This document shows, one piece after another, positions 1-9,794 of a stretch of 64,000 bases of DNA (position 1 is its first letter; every line of letters starts with the position of its first letter). The position numbers and the translations under genes were made by a program. Below the pieces are notes generated by a model that saw only the letters and a list, made by a program, of their open reading frames with translations, did no database searches and was not told where the DNA came from. The stretch is from Eucommia ulmoides (lineage: Eukaryota; Streptophyta; Magnoliopsida; Garryales; Eucommiaceae). Location: assembly GCA_016647705.1 (NCBI GenBank), contig CM028326.1, positions 2,976,001 to 3,040,000 on the forward strand, read 5' to 3'.

Positions 1-102
1 TTCAGATTCAGCGTCAATGTTGGGGGAGAACGCGGTGGCTTAGTGAAGGGTAATGAAGAGGAGAGAGAGAATGGTGGCGAGCTTGAGGAGAGAGAGGGCC
101 AT
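1..102 (-). pseudogene. 5' edge of a secreted-protein gene, with in-frame stop
   Basis: Read on the minus strand, an ATG at 102-100 opens a classic signal peptide: Met-Ala-Leu-Ser-Leu-Leu-Lys followed by a Leu/Ile-rich core, then a small-residue cleavage region (Ala-Thr-Ala) and Phe-Ser-Pro-Asn-Ile-Asp-Ala-Glu. The window ends inside the gene, so no mature domain is visible and I cannot name the product. A TAA at 42-40 falls in frame between the hydrophobic core and the Ala-Thr-Ala site, although the sequence on both sides reads as one signal peptide. Either the gene is a recent pseudogene, the base is an error, or translation is not from this ATG. The GA-rich + strand at 50-170 would be its CT-rich 5' UTR, as in many plant genes. 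Confidence 0.4.
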
Positions 103-364
103 TCTCTCAGATTGTGTACAGGAGTGAGAAGGGAGGGAGGGGAGAGGAGGAGAGGGGGAGGGGTGATTTAAATTGTAAGTTTGTTGATAAATTAATCCTT
201 ATTTTTTTGGTGTTTTACAGAACGCTAGATTCTCTGCTATTAAAGCCTATTACAATTTCTAGAACGTGATGCTGAATTTATGGTTTTAAATCAAGGTTTA
301 TTTCTAATTTTAATTTTAAAGCTCCAATTTTGTGCAACTAAATACTATTTAATTACATTTAGAA

Positions 365-675
365 GTTTTTTACACTGTGCACCTCTGAAGTTTCGGATAA
401 ATTTCACTTTAGCTCTCATCCTTTCAACGTGAAAACATTAAACTCTAAAATATTCAAATCGTGTTAAGTGAGTATAAATTGTCAACATTGTTATTATTTT
501 TTACATAATTCACTGACTTGTCAAGCACGAAAATCATCAACATGGTTGATTTCCGTTAAAAACAATAACGGTGTTAATGATTTGGATTCAATTGACACGA
601 TTTGATATTTATTCAAAAGATGGGGATTAAAGTGAAATTTTTCTAAAAATTTTAGGTGTGCAAAGTGAAAAAAAC
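365..675. repeat. Short TIR element (MITE-like)
   Basis: The left end, with a run of T then ACTGTGCACCTCTGAAG and AAATTTCACTTTA, is matched in inverted orientation by the right end (TAAAGTGAAATTTTT, then GGTGTGCAAAGTGAAAAAAA). The inverted repeats run about 50 bp and are imperfect. There is no coding capacity. I found no clean target duplication, so the superfamily is open; the 'cannot-exceed-N cost' style ends resemble MULE-derived MITEs elsewhere in this window. Confidence 0.55.
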
Positions 676-786
676 TCTACATTCAATTTTAATTTTAATT
701 TCATGTTACCCAAAGTATATTTTTTTTATGGTGACACACCACAACATTGTAAATGTTGGGTTTCACAAATCAAAAACTTTTTATTT

Positions 787-1196
787 GGAAAAATTACATT
801 TTTGCTCCTAAAGTATGGGATTGATGACTATGTGGAAGTTGAGGTTTTTGTTAAATTGCATTATTAATCTCTCAAATGCTGCGTTTGCTTCAATTGTTAA
901 TGATTTTGATAGAAAATGAGTTGTGCTGAGTACGTTTTCCACTAACCATTTTTTAATGATGATTCAGATTTCTCTCTATTTTTTAAATGAATCGTTGCCA
1001 GACAAAAGTTTAAGAGAAAATATCTTAGGTTTAGTGACTTGTGAAATGAGAAAAATATTCCCATTAGAAAATCACATGCTGAGTACAACTCATTTTTTGT
1101 CCAAAATTATTAATAAAATTTTCAATTTTACGGCATTGAAACAATGTGGAACTTAGACAACCACCCCATACTTCAGGGATAGAAGGTAATTGTCCC
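787..1196. repeat. Non-autonomous TIR element, probably MULE-derived
   Basis: The left end GGAAAAATTACATTTTTGCT with CCTAAAGTATGGGAT is mirrored at the right end (ATCCCATACTTCAGGGATAG-like, ending TTGTCCC). The inverted repeats are about 50 bp at roughly 75-80% identity by eye. The termini resemble those of the larger MULE at 4045-6160 (GGGAAAAATACATTTTTGAT), which suggests the same broad family. No open frame of note. The flanking 9-mers are both T-rich and match 7 of 9, too simple to be convincing. Confidence 0.55.
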
Positions 1197-1570
1197 TTTC
1201 TTTTTGTATGGTAAATTAATTCTTAACCACGTAGCAAATGGTACACCACGTAGCACGTTGATATAGTGTGTCACAACCAATACGTGATATTTTGATATAT
1301 TATTTTATTTAACTAGGTCAATTTCGTAAGATGGCAAAATTTTCAATCTGACATGTGATGTCATTATTTCGAAGTGCAGTCGTCAGATTGACTGTGGTGT
1401 ACCACACAGCACACCATGTGATTTCCCATAATCACGGAATATTTTCTCTTACTAAATGGAGCCCCCAAACAGTAGATTATTAGAATCCGGGAACTTGGAC
1501 TTTTATTTTGAATTATAATCGTTTTTATTTTATGATTATATTTCATGAAAATTAAGAAAAGAAATTGAAA

Positions 1571-1990
1571 GGAAAAATTATATTTTTGGTCCCTAAAGCA
1601 TGGGGTTAGTGTCTATTGCACCCCGAACTTTGTCAAATTGCACACTTGATCCTTCAAGTTTTACATTTATTTTAATCTCACAAAATTTAAAACATCATTA
1701 ATGATTTTGGATGGAAAATAGGTTGTTTTCAGCATATGGCCTTTTAATGAATATGTTTCCATTTTATTACTCCACCAAATTTAAAACGTTTTTCTCTAAC
1801 AATGATTCATGTTTATCTTCCACATTCTTCAGACTTGAAATATTATAGAAAAATGTTTTAAGATTAGTAGAATGATGAAATGACAAAAAATAATAATTTT
1901 TTTTTTTAATTTTGCGGGATTAAAATAAATATGAAATCTGAGGGACCAAATGTGCAATTTGATAAATTTCACCAAAAATATATTTTTTCC
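1571..1990. repeat. Non-autonomous TIR element, probably MULE-derived
   Basis: It starts GGAAAAATTATATTTTTGGT and ends with the inverse of a near-identical sequence (ACCAAAAATATATTTTTTCC). Inside the ends, the 'caaattgcacacttgatcc' motif recurs inverted as 'ggaccaaatgtgcaatttg'. This is the third element in 1.6 kb with these ends. No target duplication was recognised and there is no coding capacity. Confidence 0.6.
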
Positions 1991-2005
1991 AATTTTTTTT
2001 TTATA

Positions 2006-2007
<2 letters not shown>

Positions 2008-2065
<58 letters not shown>
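2008..2065. repeat. (TTA)n microsatellite
   Basis: About 19 uninterrupted TTA triplets between the TIR element and the SINE-like piece. On the minus strand it gives a meaningless poly-isoleucine reading frame. Confidence 0.95.
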
Positions 2066-2066
<1 letters not shown>

Positions 2067-2075
2067 CTACTACAC

Positions 2076-2160
2076 ATAGTGTAGCTCAAGTGGTAAGAGC
2101 CGCTTGAGTTAAATTAGTTAAGGGATCTCTATAAGGTCAGAAGTTCATTTTTCTTGAGAT
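2076..2160 (+). mobile_element. tRNA-derived SINE head abutting the LINE
   Basis: The sequence has a Pol III A-box-like segment (TAGCTCAAGTGGTAAGAGC) and, 40-50 bp on, a B-box-like GGTCAGAAGTTCA, as in plant tRNA-derived SINEs. It aligns by eye to the head of the minus-strand SINE at 17170-17372 (shared 'gtttgagttaaa-tagttaa-gga-cctct-aa'). The 3' half of the SINE is missing: it runs directly into the 5'-truncated LINE at about 2161. This could be two insertions or one template-switched SINE-LINE chimera. Confidence 0.5.
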
Positions 2161-2164
2161 CAAG

Positions 2165-2650
2165 GTGGGCCTTGCTTCTCTTGGTAATTTTTTTAATAGT
2201 CTGAGGCTCATGGCTTCAAGCTATGTCGACCTTGATGGGAGAACTGGGGGGATTTGGGTCATGTGGATGCCTGAAAAGGTGTACCTGCAAAATATATCCA
2301 CCAGTAACCAGGCCATTCACGCTTTGGTTACTCGCAACAACTTTGAAAATTGGCTTCTTTCTGCCGTTTATGCGAGTCCTAACCCAAGAGTAAAAGAAGG
2401 TCTGTGGGATGAGATGAGGAATGTTGCCCAGAGTTCTAATAGCACCTTGCTAATGGCTGGTGATTTCAATGAAATTGCATCCTAGGAAGATAGAACTGGT
2501 CCTTGCAATTCTTTTGATATCGCTCGTATCAATAGGTTCAACCGGGTCATAAATGAGTGTGGTCTGGAGGATCTGGGATCCAACGGACCTAAAATGACTT
2601 GGACTGGTACTGTTAGAGGCGGAATCAAAATTGAAAAAAGGCTTGACTGA
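2165..2650 (+). pseudogene. LINE ORF2 remnant: AP endonuclease domain
   Basis: The translation holds the later endonuclease motifs: Ala-Val-Tyr-Ala-Ser-Pro near the middle, LLMAGDFNEIAS around 2440-2480 (catalytic Asp and Asn of the GDFN motif), and downstream GLEDLGSNGPKMTWTG and RLD, the usual 'DLGFxGxxFTW...RLDR' end of the domain. The first third (WNCRG and related motifs) is missing. Two in-frame stops interrupt it; the second (TGA after RLD) is what a C-to-T change in an Arg codon would give. Confidence 0.8.
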
Positions 2651-3109
2651 GCTTTCTCCAATGAGAAGTGGAATGATGTCTACCCAAATACGGGTATGGG
2701 AACACTCCCTCGTACGTATTCTGACTATTCTTCTATTTTTATCAATTGTTGTGGTGTTGCCCCTCCTTGTAATTGCCCCTTTCGGTTTGAAGCAATGTGG
2801 CTAACCGACACTAGTTTCAAAAGTCTTATTAAAGATAAATGGGTTAATGATGATTGTTCGTTGAACTTGAACTCGATAACTTTGCTTCGGATCTGAAAGT
2901 GTGGAATGCCCAAACTTTTGGCAATATATTTAAAATTAAAAAATCTCTCATTGCTAGAATAAAAGGCATTCAATTTTCTCAGGATAGAGGCATTTCCCAC
3001 ATCCCACAACCTTTGTCGTCTGGAATTTGATATCCAAAAGGAATATAAAGATATTCTTCTTAAGAAAGAAATTCACTGGGTTCAAAAATCAAGAATTAAC
3101 TGGCTAAGA

Positions 3110-4044
3110 TTGGGAAACCTTAATAATAATTTTTTTTATTTGATGACTTTGAATAAACGTAGAAGGAATAAGTTCACTATACTAAAATATGGTAATATTT
3201 GGATTGATAATGTCAATGATCTTAAATATTTAGTTATAAATTACTTTGTCAATATTTTCTTGTGTGATGATGTCACCACTCTGGACTACCCCCAAATTAG
3301 TCATCTTGGTATTGATTCCAATCATTATAATAATCTCGAGATGATTCATTCTATGGTTGAGATATGGGATAATCTTAAAGATATGAAAGATTTGAAAGCT
3401 CCTGGCCCAGATGGTTTCCAACCAATTTTCTTTAAAAAGAATTGGGGAGTTGTGGGCCTAGATTTCCAGAAATGTGTGTTGGATTGTTTTAGGAATTATG
3501 TTATGCCCAGTAGTTTAAATAAAACTTTCTTTGCTCTAATCCCTAAAATTGATAACCTTGAAAGCACTAATCAATTCAGACCCATAAGCCTTTGCAATAC
3601 TGTTTATAAACTGGTTACTAAAATTCTTGTGGATAGGTTGAGGCCTTATCTTAAAAATTTTGTGGGTCCTTTCCAAACCAGCTTTGTTCCAGGTCATTCT
3701 ACAGACAATGTCATTATTACTCAAGAATTATTCCATTCTCTAAGAAAATTCAAAAGCAAAGATGTTGGACTTATTATAAAGATAGATCTCGAAAAAACTT
3801 ATGATAGAATTGACCGGAATTTCCTCAAAGATACTTTTTTGTTCTTTAATTTCCTTGTTTCTTGGATTAACTTGATTATTTCTTGTGTTACGGGTGCCTC
3901 TATGTCTATTTTATGCAATGGTAAACCTTTAGAGGAATTCAATCCCTCTAAAGGGCTTCGACAGGGTGACCCTCTATCCCTATATCTTTTTACTCTTTGC
4001 ATGGAAAGACTTTCTCTTATGATTTGTAACAACATTAATAAAAG
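3110..4044 (+). pseudogene. LINE ORF2 remnant: reverse transcriptase, N-terminal part
   Basis: Typical non-LTR RT motifs appear in order: APGPDGFQPIFFKKNW, FALIPKID, FRPISLCNTVYKLVTKIL, RLRPYL, QTSFVPGHSTDN, the catalytic-Asp block IKIDLEKTYDR (usual form 'DxxKAFD'), LCNGKP, GLRQGDPLSLYLF, and INKR, where the MULE interrupts. The frame resumes after the MULE at about 6170 with EWKRLKAGRNGPRIFHLF. Confidence 0.9.
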
Positions 4045-6160
4045 GGGAAAAATACATTTTTGATCCCTGAAAGATGGCTAGAGTGTTCAATTGGCCCATA
4101 AGATTTGAAACTCGATACATTTGATCTCAACATTTCAAAATTGTTCCAAATTGGCCCTTCGGTCGGGTTTGGGTCGGGTTCCGTTAGTAAAATTTGGGGG
4201 AATTAGATGGAAAAAATCACGTGACAAGCACATGACGTTTGGCCAAGGGTACATGCGTCATTTCATTCTTATTAATTTAGTGGGATCTATTTGCATATGT
4301 TGTTAAACTAAGAGGTCAAAATATTTTTTCCCAAACTATTTTTTTTTTTTTTTTTCTCTATTTTTTTTTTGGCTTTTCTTGGCTCCTCAGTCCCCTCCGT
4401 TTCTCTGCACCACCGAGCACCGCCGAACCAATCAACACCGCCGAACGCATCGCTGAACCAAACAGCAGCCAAATGAAGACGCCGACGAATCGATCGACGA
4501 GAGCTCGAGTGACTTACGAGTCGTTGCGGAGGTCAAAGACGACTTCGTCGACGGCAGACAAAATGTCAGGGCTCACGCCGTGGAAATTCATCCAGGCGTA
4601 ACCAAGATCGTGGAGGTCAAAGTCGTCTTCGTCTTCTTCGCCATCACCTGCGTCATCTTTGTTGTCGCTCCATCACGTGAGTCGTCTTCATCTTGTTCTC
4701 TATTTCCATTTCGATTTCGATTTCGAAATCGAAATCGAAATCGATTTGGGTTTCGATTTCGAAACCCAAATCGAACAAATCGAAACCGTGGTTCGATTTG
4801 GGTTTGGAAATCGAAACCCAAATCGATTTCGATTTCGAACAGGGCCTATTTCGATTTAGAAACCGTGGCGATGTTCGGCGGTGTTCTTCGATTTCGATTT
4901 CGAAATCGTGGTTCGATTTGGGTTTCGAAATTGAAACTTAAATTCGATTTGGGTTTCGATTTTGAAACCCAATCCCAAATCGATTTCGATTTAGAATAGG
5001 GTTTCGATTTCGAAATCGAAACCCCCAGGTTCAATTTCGATGGTGTTCGTTGTTTTGGTGGCGATGTTCGGTGATATTCTTCAATTTTGATTTCGAAATC
5101 GAAATCGAAATCGATTTCCTGTTTCGATTTTGAAATAGAAATCGGAACCCTAACGTTCGATTTCGACGGTGTTCGTCGTTTTGGTGGTTGTGTTCTGCGG
5201 TGTTCTTCGTGCCATGTTCATCAGTTTCGATTTCGAAATCGAAACCCCAAGGTTCGATTTCGGCGGTGTTCTTCGTTTTCGATTTCGGTGTTTATCGGTA
5301 GTGTTATTTGTTTTGGTGGTGGTATTCGTTGGTGTTGATGTTCGTTTTGGTGATGATGTTCGTTTTGGTGTTGATGTTATGTTTTAATATGGGAGCCAAA
5401 AAAAAAAATGATTATGTTGTACTCCCTTATTTTTAGCACAAAATTCTTAGAATATAGTGGAATTATCTCTTAATTTTGCTCCTATTTCCTCTTTCATAGA
5501 TGTTTGTATTTGGTTTGGTTGAATATGTCATTCTTTTTGTATTTCTTGGGTTTTTAATTCCCCTTTTAATGAAAAAAAAAATCAAATAATATTTCCAAAA
5601 AAAAAAATGTTGTTTTGTTCCCATAAATTCTGTTTCGTTTCCATAAATTTGTTGTTGAAATTACACGTCCAAATTTAGCAATATTTATATTTGCCGACGA
5701 AGAAGACGACGACGAAATTTGTTTGTTTGAATATGGGAGAGTCCTATTCGTCGGTTTCAAAATTTGTTCCCAAATTTTTGTTTCAATATGGGAGGGTCCT
5801 ATTTGTGTTCCAGATTTGTTTCGAGATTTGTGTTTTAATGAAGAATAAAAAATTAATATGGGGATAGGAAGAGTATTTAAAAGTTACAAATGAATATTGA
5901 GTAAGAAGGATAAAAAGAAATAGAAAAAAATAATATTTTGACCCCTTAAGTTTAGATGACTTTTTAAAATTAACCCCTTTGAATAAAAATACTAAAATAC
6001 CCTTAATGAAACGTTGACCGTCAGTTGATTTAACGGATCTGTCTCAGGGGCCAATTTGGAACGATTTTAAAATGTTGAGATCAAATGTGTCGAGTTTCAA
6101 ATCTTAGGGGCTAATTGGATACTCTAACCATCTTTCAAGGACCAAAAAAGTCTTTTTCCC
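4045..6160. mobile_element. Mutator-like (MULE) non-autonomous element, 2,116 bp
   Basis: The ends are inverted repeats about 115 bp long (left GGGGAAAAATACATTTTTGA..., right ...AGTCTTTTTCCC), roughly 85% identical by eye. They are flanked by a 9-bp target duplication, TAATAAAAG (4036-4044) and TAATACAAG (6161-6169), 8 of 9 matching. Nine-base duplications with long TIRs define MULEs. Removing the element rejoins the LINE reading frame exactly. No transposase is present. The interior has a GC-rich stretch (4395-4690), possibly captured, and a long self-complementary tract (4700-5290). Confidence 0.9.
4700..5290. repeat. Self-complementary GATTTCGAAATC-type tract
   Basis: Short blocks of GATTTCGAAATCGAAATC, GGGTTTCGATTTCGAAACCC and variants alternate for about 600 bp. 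Each is close to its own reverse complement, so the tract can pair with itself over many registers. Apparent reading frames here (Arg-Phe-Arg-Asn repeats on both strands) are by-products of the repeat. Similar 'aaatcgaaatcgatt' blocks recur in the unrelated TIR element at 34009-35301. Confidence 0.85.
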
Positions 6161-6169
6161 TAATACAAG

Positions 6170-7258
6170 GGAGTGGAAAAGGCTTAAAGCTGGGAGAAAT
6201 GGCCCGAGGATTTTCCACTTATTTTTTTATGATGATATCATAATGTTTTCTAAAGCTAATGAACTGCAAATTTTAAATATTCAGAGAGTGCTTAATAAAT
6301 TCGTTAAGGCTTCGGGACAAAAAATTAGCTTTTCCAAATCTAAGGTGTTTGTGGCTCTTTCTATCCCTAGATGCAAGGTTAGAGATCTCAGCAGAATGCT
6401 TAATATTTCCATTACTGATGACCTGGGGAGATATTTAGGCTTCCCATTGGTGCATGAGAGGCTAAATATCAACCATCTACATAGTATTATCCAAAAAATG
6501 CAATTAAAATTATCCAATTAGAAATCTAATATGCTTTCGGTGACAGATATAACTACTCTTGTTAAATCTGTTACTGCTACCATTTCCAGCTATTTCATGC
6601 AAACGATTCCTTTGCCTCCCAAAACTTTGCTCTAGAATTAACCAAATTAATAAGAACTTTTTATGCGGGGACACTAACTTAAAAAAGAAATACCACATTG
6701 TCAATTGAAAAAAAGTTTGTCAGGATAAAGACAATGGGGGTATAGGGTTTAGTGCGTCTAATAATCAAAACAGGGCTTTCCTTGCTAAATTGGGTTGGAA
6801 ACTTGCTAATGATGATCACAGTCTTTGGGCTAAAGTCTTGAGGGCTAAATACACTTTTGATAATAACCCATATTCGTGGAAGAAAAAGTTGGGAAGCTCT
6901 CATATTTGGAGAGGTATCCATGCTACTTAAGACATTCTAACTAAAGGTATTAAATGGAAAGTGGGTAATGGCACTACCACCAATCTTTGGTCTGATTGGT
7001 GTTGTCAACCTCAAAGTGGCGGATATAGTTGATGAGGAGGGTAATTGGTTCCTTAACCCAATTCTCCACCTCATTGATGAAGATATGGAAATGTGTATTC
7101 GCAACACCAACCCTCCGTGTTTTATTGGCTCTGCAAAGCCTCTCTGGTGGCCAAATAACTCTCGGTTGTTTTCTGTCAAATCTGTTTGTAATTTGGACTT
7201 GGATAACCAGGTGGATAATTTAAGTAAGTGGAACTGGATTTGGAAACTAAAAGCCCCT
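6170..7258 (+). pseudogene. LINE ORF2 remnant: RT C-terminal part and connector
   Basis: After the MULE the LINE frame continues with NGPRIFHLFFYDDIIMF, the second catalytic block (usual FADD, here FYDD), then KASGQKISFSKSKV and DLGRYLGFPL, both standard plant LINE motifs. Further on, WKVGNGTTTNLWSDWC and the start of the zinc-knuckle region (WIWKLKAP) are present before the LTR fossil. Stops and frameshifts are scattered through it, for example TAG after KLSN at 6519-6521. Confidence 0.85.
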
Positions 7259-8748
7259 TGGTAGTGCGTGAATACGCTGCTACTTACACTCGCAAGTATA
7301 CGAGGTCAAAGTTTTAGAATAGTGGATCGATTAAGATCGAGTATCGTGTCCACAGGGAAAGTGTGAATAATTGAGTACCGCAATTTACGTAGTCTTATAT
7401 TATCCTGACGATTCAATTTAATATTTAAATTAAACTAATTAAAACTACTCCTAAGGATTAATTCTAATTACACTAATTAACTAGGGATTGATTTCATTCA
7501 CTTAGTACCTATTTGGCTTAGTTTAGTTATCAATAACGGTTATTATCACATCCAACAATCTCGGTATCTATAACTCACTCGCTTTCTCTTCCGAATAAAA
7601 AGCGAGCGAATACATGACTTCGCGTTGACGCCGAAGTCTCCCTCGAATACCTTTCCGAACACATAGCCACATGAGTCTTGACCCAACCTCACGAATTGCA
7701 CACTCTCCAACTCCCTCTCGGGTTATTGGATCGTCGCGTTGTGTTTAAACTTAGTCCGAATCCAGGGTTACCTCTTCCGAGTGTCAAACCACCTATTCTC
7801 GGTTTATCGTAACAAGCATAATAGACGTGAAATAATGGTAAACACAATTGGAATTAGATAACAAACCATAAAAATTAACTTATATTCAACCAAAAAGGTA
7901 TTTACATGAATTACATCTAACCCTAGCTAATATCTAACTAAACTAACGCAATCTTGGCTATTGAAACATTAAACCAAGAGAAAATCATCATTTACAATAA
8001 ATCATTAAGTACAAAGATAGAAACAATGAAAGAAAGATCAAATCTTAAAGTGGAGTGGTCCACTTTCGCCAAAGAACGATTCTCCTGAGCTTCCTCTTCT
8101 CCATTGATGAACTTCCTTTTTTAGCTCTTCAAGAATTGGCCAAAATCACTTCCTAAAACTAATCTAATCTACTCCTAAATTATCTTAGGTGTAAGGGGTC
8201 TCCAAGCATCCTTTAAGAATTGGGTGAGAAAAGGTTTTACGTAAAGGTTTTGAAAATATCTCAGAAAATATCTAAAAAATATATTTCTGTGCAGAGTGTC
8301 ACCGCCTAGGCGGAGGTTAAGTCGGTTTGCTTTCTGCCTAGGCGATGGGCTGGCACAAAACATTCTGACTATTTTTCGCCTAGGCGGTGGTTTTTTTTGC
8401 CTAGGCGGTGAAGCAACTCTCAACTTTCTGACGGTTCTCCGCCTAGGTAGTGGTTCCTTCGGCTAGGCGGTGAAGCAGCTCTCAACTTTCTGACGATTCT
8501 CCGCCTAGGTGGTGGTTCTTGTTCATTTTTCAGCACATCCTCAGCATTCTCACCGTCGCGACGGTGACTTTTGTGATATTGAAATCTTGTTTCTTCAATG
8601 TTTTCCCATCGTTTTCGCTCGTTTATCAGTTGTTTACATCCCTACACCTGAATTAACTAAAAACAAACTAAAACGTAATTAAATATAAATAAAACACTCA
8701 AAAACTCCAAATTTGGTTTAAAAGTAGATATGTATTTTACACCTATCA
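7259..8748. mobile_element. Solo-LTR-like fossil, copy 1 (1,490 bp)
   Basis: The unit begins TGGTAGTGCGTGAATACGC and ends TTTTACACCTATCA, so it has TG...CA ends. The flanks CCCCT and TCTCT are a decayed 5-bp duplication, differing at two C/T positions. A second copy at 40408-42112 shares both ends, the 'tatacgaggtc...tccacaggga' block and the palindrome cluster. It has no coding region, so it is best read as a solo LTR or a coding-free LTR element of an LTR retrotransposon family; Gypsy versus Copia cannot be decided. It interrupts the LINE zinc-knuckle region. The worn duplication suggests it is older than copy 2. Confidence 0.8.
8300..8515. repeat. Cluster of CCGCCTAGGCGG palindromes inside LTR copy 1
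   Basis: Seven occurrences of the core GCCTAGGCGG or near variants lie within about 215 bp, often followed by TGG or TGAAG. The perfect form CCGCCTAGGCGG is its own reverse complement. A 'ctctcaactttctgacg-ttctccgcctagg' block of about 60 bp is repeated twice (about 8410-8460 and 8475-8520). The cluster is also present in copy 2 (41619-41890). Confidence 0.9.
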
Positions 8749-8753
8749 TCTCT

Positions 8754-9709
8754 CATAACTTCAAATTTATCATCTGGTCTATAGTTCACAAAAGTCTTGT
8801 TACTAATGCCTTTAGAGCTATTAGGAACAAAGACATGTCTCATATTTGTCAAAGATGTAATCGAAGTATTGGGGATATTGGTCATGTAATTAGAGCTTGT
8901 CCTAAACCTTGGAATATTTGGAATCAAGTGGTTTGGAACCATTTCAGCAAGTACAATGATGCTTCGGATATTTGGGGATGGATCAAATCCAATATGAAAG
9001 GGAGTTTTCCGAATAATAATTTTTTTTTCTGTTCGTTGCAATCATTTGGGAAATTTAGAAAGATATGAATAATGAGGTTATTAATCGTAAAAACAATTCC
9101 CCAAGCTGTGTTCTTTGGTATATTGCAAACTACGTTAAATATCTCAGGAAAACCTTTCTTGGGCCAAATTTCTTAAATGGGAATTTAAATCCACGTACTA
9201 ATTGGTTCTCACCCCCTGCAGATTATCTGAAGCTGAACGCAGATGGTAGTGCTAGGGGTAATCTTGGGAAAGGCGGTGTTGGAGGAATTTTGAGGGACAA
9301 CCAAGGTGTCTGGAAGATGGGATACTTCGGCAGCCTTGAAAGCTGCACGCTGCTTGAAGCTGAGTTGAAAAGCCTTACCACGGGGATCAAGCTTGTGGCT
9401 GGGAGAAATTTCCCACGTGGGTTGGTGGAGACAGACTCTGCTGAAGCTGTGGATCTTGTGCTCAATATGTGCTCGGACAACCATCGCTATAAGGACTGGA
9501 TAACTGAATGCTAACGGGCCCTCCTCATTAATGATTATAAGTTGCAATTCGCCTCAAGAGAGGCGAATAGATATGTAGATGCACTGACTAAGAAGGGAGT
9601 AGAGGAGCAATGTACGCTCAAGATCCTAGAGTCCCCCATCACTGAGATTGAAAATCTGATCATTGAGGAAATGGACCACCGGATGTCGAATTCAAGCCTG
9701 TCCATCTAG
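8754..9709 (+). pseudogene. LINE ORF2 remnant: zinc knuckle and RNase H
   Basis: The zinc-knuckle part reads NFKFIIWSIVHKSLVTN, then CQRCNRSIGDIGHVIRACP (Cys-Cys-His-Cys spacing of zf-RVT). RNase H follows: LKLNADGSARGNLGKGGVGG (first Asp), LLEAELKSL (Glu), LVETDSAEAV (second Asp) and a degraded last block around NRYVDALTKKG. It ends at TAG 9707-9709, followed by a T-rich 3' UTR and an A-tract. A TAA at about 9512 breaks the RNase H part. Confidence 0.85.
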
Positions 9710-9794
9710 ATTTTTTTTTCTGTTGTCTGTTTTTTTCTTTTATTTCTTGTTTTGTTTCTTTGTTCTACTTTCTCAAACTATCCAAAAAAAAAAA

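Larger units (their letters stand above)
2161..9794 (+). mobile_element. Decayed plant L1-type LINE, 5'-truncated, split by two insertions
   Basis: Remnants of a single ORF2 lie in order: AP endonuclease (2165-2650), reverse transcriptase (3110-4044 and 6170 on), zinc-knuckle region (about 7100-8900) and RNase H (9220-9650). An A-tract at 9784-9794 ends it. This order, with a C-terminal RNase H, is typical of plant L1-clade LINEs. ORF1 and the start of the endonuclease are absent. A MULE (4045-6160) and an LTR fossil (7259-8748) sit inside; without them the LINE is about 4.0 kb. Both junctions rejoin in frame, which fixes the insert borders. Stops at 2483 (TAG) and 2648 (TGA) and several frameshifts show the copy is dead. 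Confidence 0.85.

Noticed and set aside
1829-2089. Minus-strand open frame with a long poly-isoleucine run
   Set aside because: It is the (TTA)n microsatellite read as codons.
2076-2160. Functional tRNA gene
   Set aside because: A- and B-box-like segments exist, but no cloverleaf arms can be paired; it is better read as a SINE head.
4580-5387. Several overlapping Arg/Phe/Asn-repeat and Ser/Lys-repeat open frames on both strands
   Set aside because: They come from the self-complementary GATTTCGAAATC tract; open frames appear on both strands because the repeat lacks stops.
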